In this document: positions 1 to 8,051 of the stretch, piece by piece
How positions within the stretch are numbered: position 1 is the stretch's first letter
How the letters are laid out: each line of letters starts with the position of its first letter
IMG/VR virus record: IMGVR_UViG_3300042905_002309
Span: 1 to 64,000 of that record
Origin: a virus
Strand: one strand, 5' to 3'
Length of the DNA: 64,000 bases
Position numbers and translations under genes: made by a program
The notes under the pieces: generated by a model
What the model saw: only the letters and a program-made list of their open reading frames with translations
What the model was told of the DNA's origin: nothing
The model's database searches: none

Positions 1-378
1 TCTAAAATAATATGGGCCACCACTATAAGGTGGTACTTTATAATATCTATTAACTGAGTTTGACCACGCGTATGTTCCATTATAACTTCCTGAAGCTGCA
101 CCAGATACTAAAATGGAATTTGTACCTGTATGTGTAATGCCGAACATAATATTCGGAGTATAACTATTTGATTGTACCGCGCAATCAGCCAACGCCACGG
201 TAGCGGTTAAGGATGGGTTCAAATTCAGGTTTGATAAATTTGTACCGTTTCCTTTTAACACTCCATTAAATGTATTACTTCCTGTGTATATAGTATTGTG
301 CGGATCAGTTATAACTTGCCCAAAAGTTGAACACGCCAACCCAAAAATTGCTAAAATTGTTATTAATATTTTTCTCAT
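1..378 (-). CDS. Partial secreted or envelope-targeted protein (3' end outside window)
   Basis: An open frame reads on the minus strand from ATG at 378 to the window edge without a stop, so only the first 126 residues are seen. The ATG follows AAGGAGAAAT, a strong ribosome-binding site, and lies 8 nt after the stop of the fibre gene, so the two are probably one operon. The N terminus (MRKILITILAILGLACSTFG) is a signal peptide: two positive residues, a hydrophobic stretch, then small residues. A Cys at residue 16 is preceded by GLA, not a good lipobox, so signal peptidase I cleavage near STFG-Q is more likely. The rest is Gly/Asn/Ser/Thr-rich, like fibre-type beta structure. Export signals are unusual on phage tail genes. 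Function not recognised. Confidence 0.7.
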   Translation of the reverse strand, partial: MRKILITILAIFGLACSTFGQVITDPHNTIYTGSNTFNGVLKGNGTNLSNLNLNPSLTATVALADCAVQSNSYTPNIMFGITHTGTNSILVSGAASGSYNGTYAWSNSVNRYYKVPPYSGGPYYFR

Positions 379-386
379 ATTTCTCC

Positions 387-2792
387 TTAGTTGTATTTAT
401 AAAGTGGCATTGCAAAGGCTGAACCGTTTATTGTAATAGTTGCAAATAAGTTACTTGCGGTTAATGTTGTTACGTTTGAGTCAATTACACCAGTATATGT
501 TATACCACCTGTTGCTGATATATTACCCGTTACTGTTAAATCACCACTAATATCAACATTTTGCCCTAATCTTACACCATTTCCAGCACTTACTGTGAAT
601 TGATCTGTGTTTGTTGATGCTACTTGTGTATTATGAGAACTCCAAACATATGTTCTGTCATGTGATGCTATGGAATTATAACCTGCTGCATGTGAGTAGT
701 CTCCATTCGCTTGTGTTTGTATACCTTCGGCGTGTGAGTACAAACCAAATGCGTATGTACGAAGTCCTTCTGCGTGTGCTGCGGAATCCATAGCACTTGT
801 TTGTATACCTTCGGTGTGGGAGTGTTGACCGTATGCAAGACATGCTTCATTTTCAGAAAATGCATAAGATGTTGCTATAAATCTTCCATCAACATCCGAT
901 CCAATCTTTAAACCACTTTGTAAACTTAAAGAATTATTACCAATTCCTGAGATGCTAAATCCTCGCATGTCGATATTGCCAAACGCAGATATACTCGCAC
1001 CTGCTGTATATGGATATATATTATTTGCCGAAAAATTATTTGAAACTGTTAAATCACCACCAATTCTAGCTGTTCCATTTACATCAAGTTTAGCATTTGG
1101 GGTATCTGTTCCAATACCTACATTACCATTATATAAAGTTGTAATAATGTTAGAACCATCAGAAGCTCTCAAGTTATGTTGTGCTCCCGTTCCTACACCT
1201 TGAATTTGAGTTGCTCCGCCTGTTATTAAATAAATTCGATTGCTACCATCTGGTGTATACATCCAAGTATTATTGGGAAATTGAACATCTCCGTTTAGAT
1301 TTGTTGTTCCATTTACATCAAGTGAATAATATGGTGTAGATGTTCCTATACCTACATTACCATTACCTTTAACAACAAATCGGTCTATTGGTATAGTACC
1401 AGCAATATTTGTTGTTGCTATAACCACTTGTGATTCACCACCAGCAAAAGCGGTTTGATTTTCAAGTCTAATTTCTGATGAATACATCCCACCAGCATTA
1501 ATGTTTCCTGTTAATCCATTTGTTCTTGTAAAATTACTACCTAATGATAGATAATCTTTACCAGTATCAGCTCCATATTGATGCGTTACAAATCCTTTAG
1601 TATTACCTGTTACCATTGATATTGCACCATAACCAGCCAGTGATAATTGTGAATCTGGTGAAGTTGTCCCGATACCTACATTACCACCTGAAGTAATTGT
1701 CGTTCTTGGTAAATTATTTGTAGATATTTGCAATCCATTGCTTGGGCTACTAATCTTTGCACCACTTTGGAAACTCAGTGAATTATTACCAATTCCTGAA
1801 ATGCTATGCCCCTGCATATCAACATCACCAAATATATTAACAGGATTACCAAATATAGATGCAGTACCATCACCATAAACTCCAAACGCAGATTGGTGTC
1901 CTGAAACATAACTACCATTGGTTAATACTGCATAAGCATCTACACCAGACGCACAACTTATTTCAATGTCACCGTAGCCAGTAAATCCATCATTATTTTG
2001 TATAATGTGTATATATGGATAATCATCAGGATGTCCACTAGTGTTCGGTTTTAATAATAATCCACCATTATTTTGACTAGTTATTTTAGCACCACTTTGG
2101 AAACTCAGTGAATTATCACCAATTCCTGAAATGCTGTATCCTCGCATGTCGATATTACCATATGCTGAAATCGATGCTCCTGCTGTATATGGACTTACAC
2201 AATTCGTTGATAAACAATTACTTACTGTTACATTGGAGAAGTAATTATTAACACCTGTTAAATTATAAGTAATTGCATTTAAAGCACTTAGATTAACTGC
2301 TGTAAGATTTGTAACATATTCATTAGCAATATGTGCAATACCGCTTACAAATAAATCGTTCTGAGTTTGTAAATCACCTGCAATAGATACCCAACTATTT
2401 GAACTAATTGGTGCGTTGCTAATACTTAAATCATTAGAACCTGGTACTATAATAGGATGAATGTATATCCCAACGTCAGTACCTTCTACCTTAAATCCTG
2501 ATAATTCTTGAACTAATATATTAACCTGATTAATTGTTGCAGAAATTGCAGATAAATTACTTACTAAAAGTGTGTATGGATATGGAACAGTTACAATATT
2601 TCCAGAAAATGGTGAAATTGTGTTAGTGTCTATATCTCTTGCTGAAAGTGTTGAACCTGCTGATAAAACCATATCACCACGCCAAGGATTATCATAAGAA
2701 GCAATGGGATCATATCCAGCATCTGGTATTGTTGGGTCTTTATATGTTTGGTGCGAATATCTATGAAATTTATTATGAAATCTTGAACTCAT
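387..2792 (-). CDS. Tail fibre / adhesin with YadA-head (Hep/Hag) repeats
   Basis: This 801-residue protein is most likely a trimeric receptor-binding fibre. A near-repeat of the form SISGIGxNSLSxQSGxKI occurs three times (about residues 215-235, 325-345 and 610-630). Several GNVGIGTxTP-LDVNGT units lie between them, as in many phage fibres and bacterial trimeric autotransporters. Near residues 650-715 are SHTEGIQT, AHAEGLRT, SHAEGIQT and SHAAGYNS units, which match the YadA/Hep_Hag head repeat that forms a trimeric beta-roll. No intramolecular S74 chaperone is visible at the C terminus. The start has a GAAAGGATG ribosome-binding site, and a late promoter-like ACTAAATA lies about 75 nt upstream. 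Host-receptor specificity cannot be read from the sequence. Confidence 0.8.
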   Translation of the reverse strand: MSSRFHNKFHRYSHQTYKDPTIPDAGYDPIASYDNPWRGDMVLSAGSTLSARDIDTNTISPFSGNIVTVPYPYTLLVSNLSAISATINQVNILVQELSGFKVEGTDVGIYIHPIIVPGSNDLSISNAPISSNSWVSIAGDLQTQNDLFVSGIAHIANEYVTNLTAVNLSALNAITYNLTGVNNYFSNVTVSNCLSTNCVSPYTAGASISAYGNIDMRGYSISGIGDNSLSFQSGAKITSQNNGGLLLKPNTSGHPDDYPYIHIIQNNDGFTGYGDIEISCASGVDAYAVLTNGSYVSGHQSAFGVYGDGTASIFGNPVNIFGDVDMQGHSISGIGNNSLSFQSGAKISSPSNGLQISTNNLPRTTITSGGNVGIGTTSPDSQLSLAGYGAISMVTGNTKGFVTHQYGADTGKDYLSLGSNFTRTNGLTGNINAGGMYSSEIRLENQTAFAGGESQVVIATTNIAGTIPIDRFVVKGNGNVGIGTSTPYYSLDVNGTTNLNGDVQFPNNTWMYTPDGSNRIYLITGGATQIQGVGTGAQHNLRASDGSNIITTLYNGNVGIGTDTPNAKLDVNGTARIGGDLTVSNNFSANNIYPYTAGASISAFGNIDMRGFSISGIGNNSLSLQSGLKIGSDVDGRFIATSYAFSENEACLAYGQHSHTEGIQTSAMDSAAHAEGLRTYAFGLYSHAEGIQTQANGDYSHAAGYNSIASHDRTYVWSSHNTQVASTNTDQFTVSAGNGVRLGQNVDISGDLTVTGNISATGGITYTGVIDSNVTTLTASNLFATITINGSAFAMPLYKYN

Positions 2793-2866
2793 TTAAAACA
2801 TCCTTTCAAGCCTCTACTAATGTAGGAACGGCAACATACCGCTACTAATATTAAAGCTGTTTTAAA

Positions 2867-2874
2867 TATTTAGT
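2867..2874 (-). promoter_or_regulatory. T4-like late promoter for the fibre gene
   Basis: On the minus strand the sequence is ACTAAATA-TTTA, close to the T4 late consensus TATAAATA, about 75 nt upstream of the fibre ATG. Confidence 0.5.
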
Positions 2875-2882
2875 AATCTATC

Positions 2883-3668
2883 TCAAGTTTTAGCAATATA
2901 TTTCATACAATTGGCAATAGCCTGAATTTCCATATTCTTTCTAGCTACGTCTGTATAACTGGCAATATGTGGTGTTAAAACAGTATTTTTGAGTGTTTTT
3001 AATTTTCCTTCATATGGTTCTTGTGAAAAAACGTCTAAAATTGCTGTCATAGCGGGATTATCAACCAAAATGTCAAATAAAGCTTCTTCGTCTATTATAT
3101 CACCTCTCGATGTGTTGATTAAACATGCATCCTTTTTCATAAGGGATAATAAACGCTTGCCAATAAAATGATAATTACCTTTACACATCGGTATATGAAT
3201 TGTTATAATATCAGAAGTGTGTAATAACCATTCTTTCGTACTGTTAGATAAATCTGGTATAATATCATACACATTTATCTCACATCCAAATGGTAGTAAT
3301 AAATAGTGTACTTTTGAACCTATATTACCATTCCCAATAATACCAACAGTCAAAGACTTCAATTCTTTACCAATTTTCTTATTGTCCCAAGTAGATTCAT
3401 TAAATTTCCTAATGTGATTAAGAATTTGGAATACAACATATTCAGCAACGGCTTGAACTGGTGCATATGGTGTATTTTCTATCGCAATACCATGTTCTTT
3501 ACAGTAATCTTCGTCAATATTGTCAATTCCACTACCTCTTCGTGAAATAACCTTCAAATTTGGATATTGTGCTAATACTTCTGCATCATATTTCTCTATT
3601 CCAGCTAAAATTGCAAAGGTGAGATCATTTTTATGAGTTTCACCACCATGTTTATCTATTTTAATCAT
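2883..3668 (-). CDS. D-2-hydroxyacid dehydrogenase (PGDH-like)
   Basis: Member of the NAD-dependent D-isomer-specific 2-hydroxyacid dehydrogenase family, which interconverts 2-hydroxy and 2-keto acids. All key elements are present: the NAD-binding GNGNIG at residues 112-117, catalytic Arg in NTSRGD (R188), Glu in DVFSQEP (E217) and His in LTPHIAS (H234). At 261 residues it is shorter than the usual 310 or more, mainly because the first catalytic lobe is compact before PNLKVISRRGSGIDNID. It is monocistronic, followed on the same strand by the fibre gene, and has a host-type promoter just upstream (TTGTAT-N16-TATAAT). No clear Shine-Dalgarno sequence precedes the ATG. Substrate is unknown; a role in host metabolism or sugar/serine supply is inference. 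Confidence 0.85.
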   Translation of the reverse strand: MIKIDKHGGETHKNDLTFAILAGIEKYDAEVLAQYPNLKVISRRGSGIDNIDEDYCKEHGIAIENTPYAPVQAVAEYVVFQILNHIRKFNESTWDNKKIGKELKSLTVGIIGNGNIGSKVHYLLLPFGCEINVYDIIPDLSNSTKEWLLHTSDIITIHIPMCKGNYHFIGKRLLSLMKKDACLINTSRGDIIDEEALFDILVDNPAMTAILDVFSQEPYEGKLKTLKNTVLTPHIASYTDVARKNMEIQAIANCMKYIAKT

Positions 3669-3675
3669 GTTAATT

Positions 3676-3703
3676 ATTATATCAGAAAATCCTAAAAATA
3701 CAA
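3676..3703 (-). promoter_or_regulatory. Host-type (sigma70-like) promoter for the dehydrogenase
   Basis: Minus strand TTGTAT, 16 nt, TATAAT, with TGA just before the -10 box; the -10 box ends 7 nt before the ATG. It shares its layout with the other early-type promoters of this window. Confidence 0.6.
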
Positions 3704-3712
3704 CTATACTTT

Positions 3713-3720
3713 ACTAAATA
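3713..3720 (+). promoter_or_regulatory. Late promoter of the HNH cassette
   Basis: ACTAAATA on the plus strand. With T4-like spacing, transcription would begin about 6 nt later, at the first base of the structured leader RNA. Confidence 0.5.
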
Positions 3721-3724
3721 ATTA

Positions 3725-3790
3725 TAGCAGTAATCAAAGATGTTGAAGCATACTTTGAAACAAGTGGAGTGAATACTCGCTGTCCTGCTA
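3725..3790 (+). ncRNA. Three-way-junction leader RNA in front of HNH gene (copy 1)
   Basis: A 66-nt element folds by eye into a closing stem TAGCAG/CTGCTA, a hairpin CAAAG...CTTTG and a second hairpin with GAGT/ACTC near its tip. A second copy lies at 59696-59762, with the same conserved junction strings (AGCAGTAATCAAAG, TTTGAAAC, GTGGAGT, CTGTCCTGCTAC) but different stem sequences that still pair. It starts where the late promoter should initiate and ends about 15 nt before the ribosome-binding site of the HNH gene. It does not match a riboswitch or ribozyme I can name. Confidence 0.6.
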
Positions 3791-3815
3791 CAAAATTATT
3801 TATAAGGAGTGTATC

Positions 3816-4502
3816 ATGTATCAAGAAACAAAAGTTTGTTCCACCTGTTCTCAACCTAAAACATTAGACAGTTTTTCAAAAAAGAAATCAGCTAAAGACG
3901 GATTACACCCTATTTGTAAATCGTGTACTAAAAGTTACAAAAAACAATATTATATAACAAATTTAAAAACAATACAAGAAAAGCGAATAGTATATAATCA
4001 AGAAAACGTAGAAAAAAGAAAAGAACGAGATAATGAATACTATATAAAAAATCGTGATAAGCACATTGAAACTTCAAAACAATTTAGAAAAAATAATCCA
4101 AATTATATGAAACAATATCGAAAAGATAACGCCGAAAAAATAGCTATAGATAAAAAGGCATACAAAGCTAATAAACTTAAAACCGATATTAATTATAAAA
4201 TAACAGAATATTATAGAGCAAGGGTAAGATTAGCTTTAAAGAACAATCAAAAAACTGGCTCAACTCTCGATCTTATAGGATGTACAATAGAAGAACTTAA
4301 AAATTATATACAGCCATTATTTAAACTAAACATGTCTTGGGATAATTATGGTAAGAATGGTTGGCATATAGATCATATAATACCGTGTAGTTCATTTGAC
4401 TTATCCGACCCAGAACAACAGCGTAAATGTTTTCATTATACTAATTTACAACCGTTATGGTGGTATGAAAACTTAGAAAAGAGTGCTAAAATAATTAATT
4501 GA
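3816..4502 (+). CDS. HNH homing endonuclease (free-standing)
   Basis: A 228-residue site-specific endonuclease of the phage HNH type. The N terminus has two CxxC pairs (CSTCSQPK near residue 8 and CKSCTK near 34) that should bind zinc. The middle is a basic helical linker. The C-terminal HNH core contains WHIDHIIPCSSFDL (about 187-200), then CFHYTNLQPLWWYENLEKS. ATAAGGAGTGTATC gives a good ribosome-binding site. It points opposite to its neighbours and converges with the B12 radical SAM gene, its stop lying directly against that gene's stop. Two relatives lie at 26314-26970 and 59787-60392. Typical role: cutting alleles that lack the gene, driving its own spread. Confidence 0.88.
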   Translation: MYQETKVCSTCSQPKTLDSFSKKKSAKDGLHPICKSCTKSYKKQYYITNLKTIQEKRIVYNQENVEKRKERDNEYYIKNRDKHIETSKQFRKNNPNYMKQYRKDNAEKIAIDKKAYKANKLKTDINYKITEYYRARVRLALKNNQKTGSTLDLIGCTIEELKNYIQPLFKLNMSWDNYGKNGWHIDHIIPCSSFDLSDPEQQRKCFHYTNLQPLWWYENLEKSAKIIN

Positions 4503-6011
4503 TTATCGTAGATTATTCCAATACTCTACCATTAAATTTTTATATACCATATCATCTGTTTCAGCTAATTTGATTTCGTCCCAACGATCCTTATCAAATC
4601 TAACATACATAGGAAAGGTTCTCAATAGCCCCACAACGTCTTTTGGTGGTAGTTGTGGCATGTTGAGATAGATGGAGATGTGGAAGCCACCATAGGGCAT
4701 ATTCAAGTACTCATCTAAATTAAAATATCCCTTCTCTAAACAATACTTTTGTAAGTCTGTACCACCTGTAGGAACGTATGTAGAAATAACTTGATTAACG
4801 TCATTAGACCAATTTGTTATTTGTCTATTTAATTCTATGGTGTCAAATACCATTTCTCTAGTCTCATCTGGTAAACCTATGATATTATTTGTTGTAAATT
4901 TTATGCCATTTAATTTTAATATATTAGCAGATCGTAAAAATTGATCGTTGGTAAAGCGTTTATTTAATATATTCATTCTATATTCTTCATTACCAGATTC
5001 AAGACCAATTGAAATTCTACTACAACCCATTTCCTTTAAAATTGCTGTATTTTCTTCTGTAATATTTTCACTACGTGCCTCACACCAAAACGGTATATTG
5101 AATTGTTTGTAAAATTCTGCAAATTCCTTAACATGTTCATCAGATCGTGCAAAGAAGGTTTCAGAAGAGAAATAAATGAATTCTGGTTTATGTTTATTGA
5201 TCTGGTATGTCAATTCTTCTTTAATACGATCAATGTTCTTAACTCTGCCATATTTATGTCCACCCTCTTTGTAAATTCGTTTAAGTTGTGGTGCTGAACA
5301 ATATGTACAATTATATGGGCAACCTATATCGAACCAGAAGGGTAGAATCTTCAACATCTTTCCAAACATTGGTCTATAGTGGCGTTTAGGTTCAAATAGG
5401 TCAAAATCATCAAATGGAATGGTATTAATGTCGATTGGTGGACGCATGGGGTTTTTGTGTATATTATTTGGATATGTAGCATCTTTAACCCATAAATTTT
5501 TAATATTATAAACCTTGTTTCCTTGTTGTTTTTCTATAATCTGGCACAATTCGTAAAGAGCTTCATATCCCTCTCCAATACATATAGAATCTACATCAGG
5601 GTTAGCTATGGCGTGTTCAGGAAAAAATGTTGGATAAATACCACCCATTATAATATGTAATTCTGGATATCTATCATGAATATTCTCAATAAGACTTTCA
5701 GCAATCTTATGTGTGAAATCATTACAAGAAATAGCCAATACATCTGGTTTAAAATCCTCTAACTTATTCACAAAATCTTGATGCATGTCTGTGGTCTTAT
5801 ATCCTACATCAGCGTCAGAGAATTTAAATGGTTTGTTCTGACAGATTTCTACACGCATTTCATCAGCACTTTTTTCCATGATCTTATAAAAGGTTGTATC
5901 AAATAAATCAACTTCTACACCACGCTCTTTAAGATGAGCTGACATACTGGTAATGGCTGTAGGGATAACCATCATTAGAGGTAAGTTAGGATATAGGAAT
6001 AAGACTTTCAT
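4503..6011 (-). CDS. B12-binding radical SAM protein
   Basis: The N-terminal half resembles the cobalamin-binding domain of class B radical SAM enzymes (MKVLFLYPNLP start, then VLAISCND and IIMGGIYPTF strands). This is followed by the radical SAM signature CPYNCTYC with Cys at about 231, 235 and 238, which should hold a 4Fe-4S cluster. The SAM-binding segments SIGLESGNEE and NNIIGLPDE also fit. Such enzymes methylate or rearrange unactivated carbons (BchE/HpnR-like families). I start it at 6011 because ATGA overlaps the stop of the upstream gene and GGTGGACT precedes it; a longer in-frame start exists at 6026. Last gene of the five-gene coupled cassette. Substrate unknown; a modified sugar or the Cys-rich neighbour are possibilities. 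Confidence 0.85.
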   Translation of the reverse strand: MKVLFLYPNLPLMMVIPTAITSMSAHLKERGVEVDLFDTTFYKIMEKSADEMRVEICQNKPFKFSDADVGYKTTDMHQDFVNKLEDFKPDVLAISCNDFTHKIAESLIENIHDRYPELHIIMGGIYPTFFPEHAIANPDVDSICIGEGYEALYELCQIIEKQQGNKVYNIKNLWVKDATYPNNIHKNPMRPPIDINTIPFDDFDLFEPKRHYRPMFGKMLKILPFWFDIGCPYNCTYCSAPQLKRIYKEGGHKYGRVKNIDRIKEELTYQINKHKPEFIYFSSETFFARSDEHVKEFAEFYKQFNIPFWCEARSENITEENTAILKEMGCSRISIGLESGNEEYRMNILNKRFTNDQFLRSANILKLNGIKFTTNNIIGLPDETREMVFDTIELNRQITNWSNDVNQVISTYVPTGGTDLQKYCLEKGYFNLDEYLNMPYGGFHISIYLNMPQLPPKDVVGLLRTFPMYVRFDKDRWDEIKLAETDDMVYKNLMVEYWNNLR

Positions 6012-6538
6012 AGTCCACCTGAACAACTATCAACATATTCTACACGATCACATGGAGCATGACCAATAAGATATCTACTAGGTGAATCTTCGTGACCATC
6101 ATCATAATCAGCATCCCATCTTTGTTTTCCTGAAACTGAACCACATCTTTTACTAAACTCTTCGTCTGTTAATAATTTATCGGGATTTAATTCTTTATTA
6201 AATTCAAACTTCCATATAAATTTTGATTGATGTAAATCATTTTCTCTCATTGGTTTTATGTCCGTATCAGTAACATATCCTTCAAAATTATTATCACAAC
6301 ATGTATGAAATTTTCCAATAATTATAAATTTGCCATTTTCAATAGCCTTTTTACAATTTTCATATGTTTGATATTCAAGATTTCCTTCATTATAAATATC
6401 ATCACCATATTTCTTATAAAAATACTTGGTCAATTCAGCAACAGAGTTAATTGTTATTCCATTTTCTTCTAAATCAATACATACGTTGATATTAATTTTA
6501 GTTGATTTGTTACACGCTACTATATAATTACTGTTCAT
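6008..6538 (-). CDS. Cys-rich protein of unknown function next to radical SAM gene
   Basis: A 176-residue protein that I do not recognise. It has about ten Cys, several clustered (HTCCDNN near residue 102, RCGSVSGKQRW near 131, PCDRVEYVDSCSGGL at the very C terminus). The region SVSGKQRWDADYDDGHEDS is acidic and Gly-rich. Its ATG overlaps the stop of the GT8 gene (ATGA) and its stop overlaps the ATG of the B12 radical SAM gene, so it is tightly coupled to both. The Cys-rich tail next to a radical SAM enzyme invites the idea of a modified peptide substrate, but no known precursor family is evident. It could equally be a metal-binding partner. Confidence 0.7.
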   Translation of the reverse strand: MNSNYIVACNKSTKININVCIDLEENGITINSVAELTKYFYKKYGDDIYNEGNLEYQTYENCKKAIENGKFIIIGKFHTCCDNNFEGYVTDTDIKPMRENDLHQSKFIWKFEFNKELNPDKLLTDEEFSKRCGSVSGKQRWDADYDDGHEDSPSRYLIGHAPCDRVEYVDSCSGGL

Positions 6539-7353
6539 TTAGTTCCTTTCAATAATTCGTCTTGATACATATACCAAAGTTCTACATAATGTTTAGAGTG
6601 ATCATTTAAACAAGATTTGAATAATATATCATAAGTTGTGTTATTGTCAATTAGTTTCTTTAATTGATTAGGTTTCGGTCCACAAAAATGTATGATACTT
6701 GCATCACGATTAACACCAAAGAAACTATGCCAATTATTCTCTAATCCGATATCAGTTACCAATCCTTTAAAAAAGGTGTTATAGGCACCCTGAGTGGTTG
6801 TATCCCCTATGGCAAATGTGTAATCACTTTCAATATAAAACTTCTTGAAGTCTTCATGGTATTTTTTATATTCATGTATATTGAAAAGCATCACACCGTT
6901 GTTAAAGAAATCATCTTCTCTCGTGGCAACACCTAGTGGAGTTTTAACAAGAGGAAAAACAGGGTCTTTCAAAAACATTACATCACAATCACAATATAAC
7001 ACATATTCTTCATCTGGAAATAAATCGGGTATATCCATTCTCATACTTTCAGTGATAATGAATGTTTTATTGTAATATTCGGGATAATGTTTATACATAT
7101 CTTCGATGTATTTATTTTTGCATTGTATTTTATTAAAATCAAAGTGTTTTATCTGTTTGATAAATGATAACTCATGATAGATTATTGGTATGTCGTTATC
7201 TTCTAACCATCCTGTTGTTCGGTCTTGATAACCATCCCAAATTACAACAGGTTCAAGTGTTGTATTGACTTTTAAGGAGTTTATTGCAACCTTTAAAAGA
7301 TTGTGTGACGAATAGCTATTGTAATCGCTGTTAGTTGTGAATACTACTTTCAT
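6535..7353 (-). CDS. GT8-like glycosyltransferase
   Basis: A Leloir-type GT-A glycosyltransferase resembling family 8. Visible features are an N-terminal nucleotide-sugar fold (MKVVFTTNSDYN), the metal-binding DXD motif in YVLYCDCDVMF (Asp at about 122 and 124), the FNNGVMLFN acceptor-side strand, and HFCGPKPNQ near the C terminus, like the GT8 HxxGxxKP motif. I start it at 7353, the ATG that overlaps the upstream stop as ATGA; a longer frame to 7374 exists but would begin inside the upstream gene. Third gene of the coupled cassette. It probably adds a hexose to a host or virion glycan; donor and acceptor are unknown. Confidence 0.8.
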   Translation of the reverse strand: MKVVFTTNSDYNSYSSHNLLKVAINSLKVNTTLEPVVIWDGYQDRTTGWLEDNDIPIIYHELSFIKQIKHFDFNKIQCKNKYIEDMYKHYPEYYNKTFIITESMRMDIPDLFPDEEYVLYCDCDVMFLKDPVFPLVKTPLGVATREDDFFNNGVMLFNIHEYKKYHEDFKKFYIESDYTFAIGDTTTQGAYNTFFKGLVTDIGLENNWHSFFGVNRDASIIHFCGPKPNQLKKLIDNNTTYDILFKSCLNDHSKHYVELWYMYQDELLKGTK

Positions 7354-8051
7354 AATACATTCTTCAATTGCCAAGGTGAATCCAATTCCATTATACCGTA
7401 AGCTTGGACATAAGGCATAATCTTCTTACCTAGCCATGTGAACGGTGGTATGCCATTATTAGCTACAAGCACATCACGTTTCACTATCCAAAATCCGCCA
7501 TTAAAGAAATACGTATCTTCAAATGCATTCTTATCATTTAGGTCTACTTTATTCTCTTTAATAACATCTGGATCAATCCAATTTTTTAATGATCCATTAA
7601 CATCTTTATATGCTCTGAAAGGATTAAACATATTGAAACATGAGACAGACACACAAGAATCGAATGTAGGACGCTCCATTAAACTGTGTGTTGCTGAACT
7701 TAAAGATTGAGGTGTTGCCCCACCACGACAATTTCCTAATAATATTGTTAAATAATCAAGTTTTCCGTGAATTTTTTCAATAGCTTCCAATCCTTGTAAA
7801 ATAGCTTCATAGTGATGATTACCATCCTTTTTGTATTTAGAAGTATCTTCTTTAATAAATTGTTTAGGTGGCACAATTAGTTCATCATAATCATAGTCAG
7901 TAATTACATATACTTGATCATAAATTCCACTTAACCATGCGGCACGTAGATTATATTTATACAACTGGATGCCATCACTTGTTACTGCTAAATTCTTATG
8001 TGGGATACTTTTACTCTTAGCACTTATTGTTTGTAATGCACAATGTTTCAT
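7350..8051 (-). CDS. CMP-sugar synthetase-like cytidylyltransferase (NeuA/PseF-like)
   Basis: A 233-residue nucleotidyltransferase of the acylneuraminate cytidylyltransferase type. The N terminus QTISAKSKSIPHKNL corresponds to the family's P-loop-like IPARxGSKGIPxKN, TFDSCVSV matches the DSVxSV strand, and MELDSPWQLKNV near the end matches the EIDTxxDL motif. The usual Arg of the first motif is replaced (AKSKS), so activity needs testing. Such enzymes activate nonulosonic acids (sialic, pseudaminic, legionaminic) as CMP sugars. Both ends overlap neighbouring genes by ATGA. The neighbour at 8048 resembles transferases that use CMP-nonulosonates, which supports the assignment. Confidence 0.72.
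   Translation of the reverse strand: MKHCALQTISAKSKSIPHKNLAVTSDGIQLYKYNLRAAWLSGIYDQVYVITDYDYDELIVPPKQFIKEDTSKYKKDGNHHYEAILQGLEAIEKIHGKLDYLTILLGNCRGGATPQSLSSATHSLMERPTFDSCVSVSCFNMFNPFRAYKDVNGSLKNWIDPDVIKENKVDLNDKNAFEDTYFFNGGFWIVKRDVLVANNGIPPFTWLGKKIMPYVQAYGIMELDSPWQLKNVL

Noticed and set aside
387-2792. S74 chaperone at the fibre C terminus
   Set aside because: The DVNGT-type repeats suggested it, but the C terminus lacks the catalytic Ser/Lys region and ends in a short hydrophobic tail.
3725-3790. Hammerhead or purine riboswitch
   Set aside because: Three-way junction and a GAAAC string are present, but there is no CUGAUGA core and no purine-riboswitch loop consensus.
3713-4502. IscB/IsrB-type (omega RNA) or HEARO system
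   Set aside because: The protein is a small HNH with a zinc-ribbon N terminus; no RuvC or PLMP parts, and the RNA is only 66 nt.
6845-7075. Plus-strand frames within the glycosylation cassette and the tail genes
   Set aside because: No ribosome sites or promoters and composition typical of the reverse complement of real genes.
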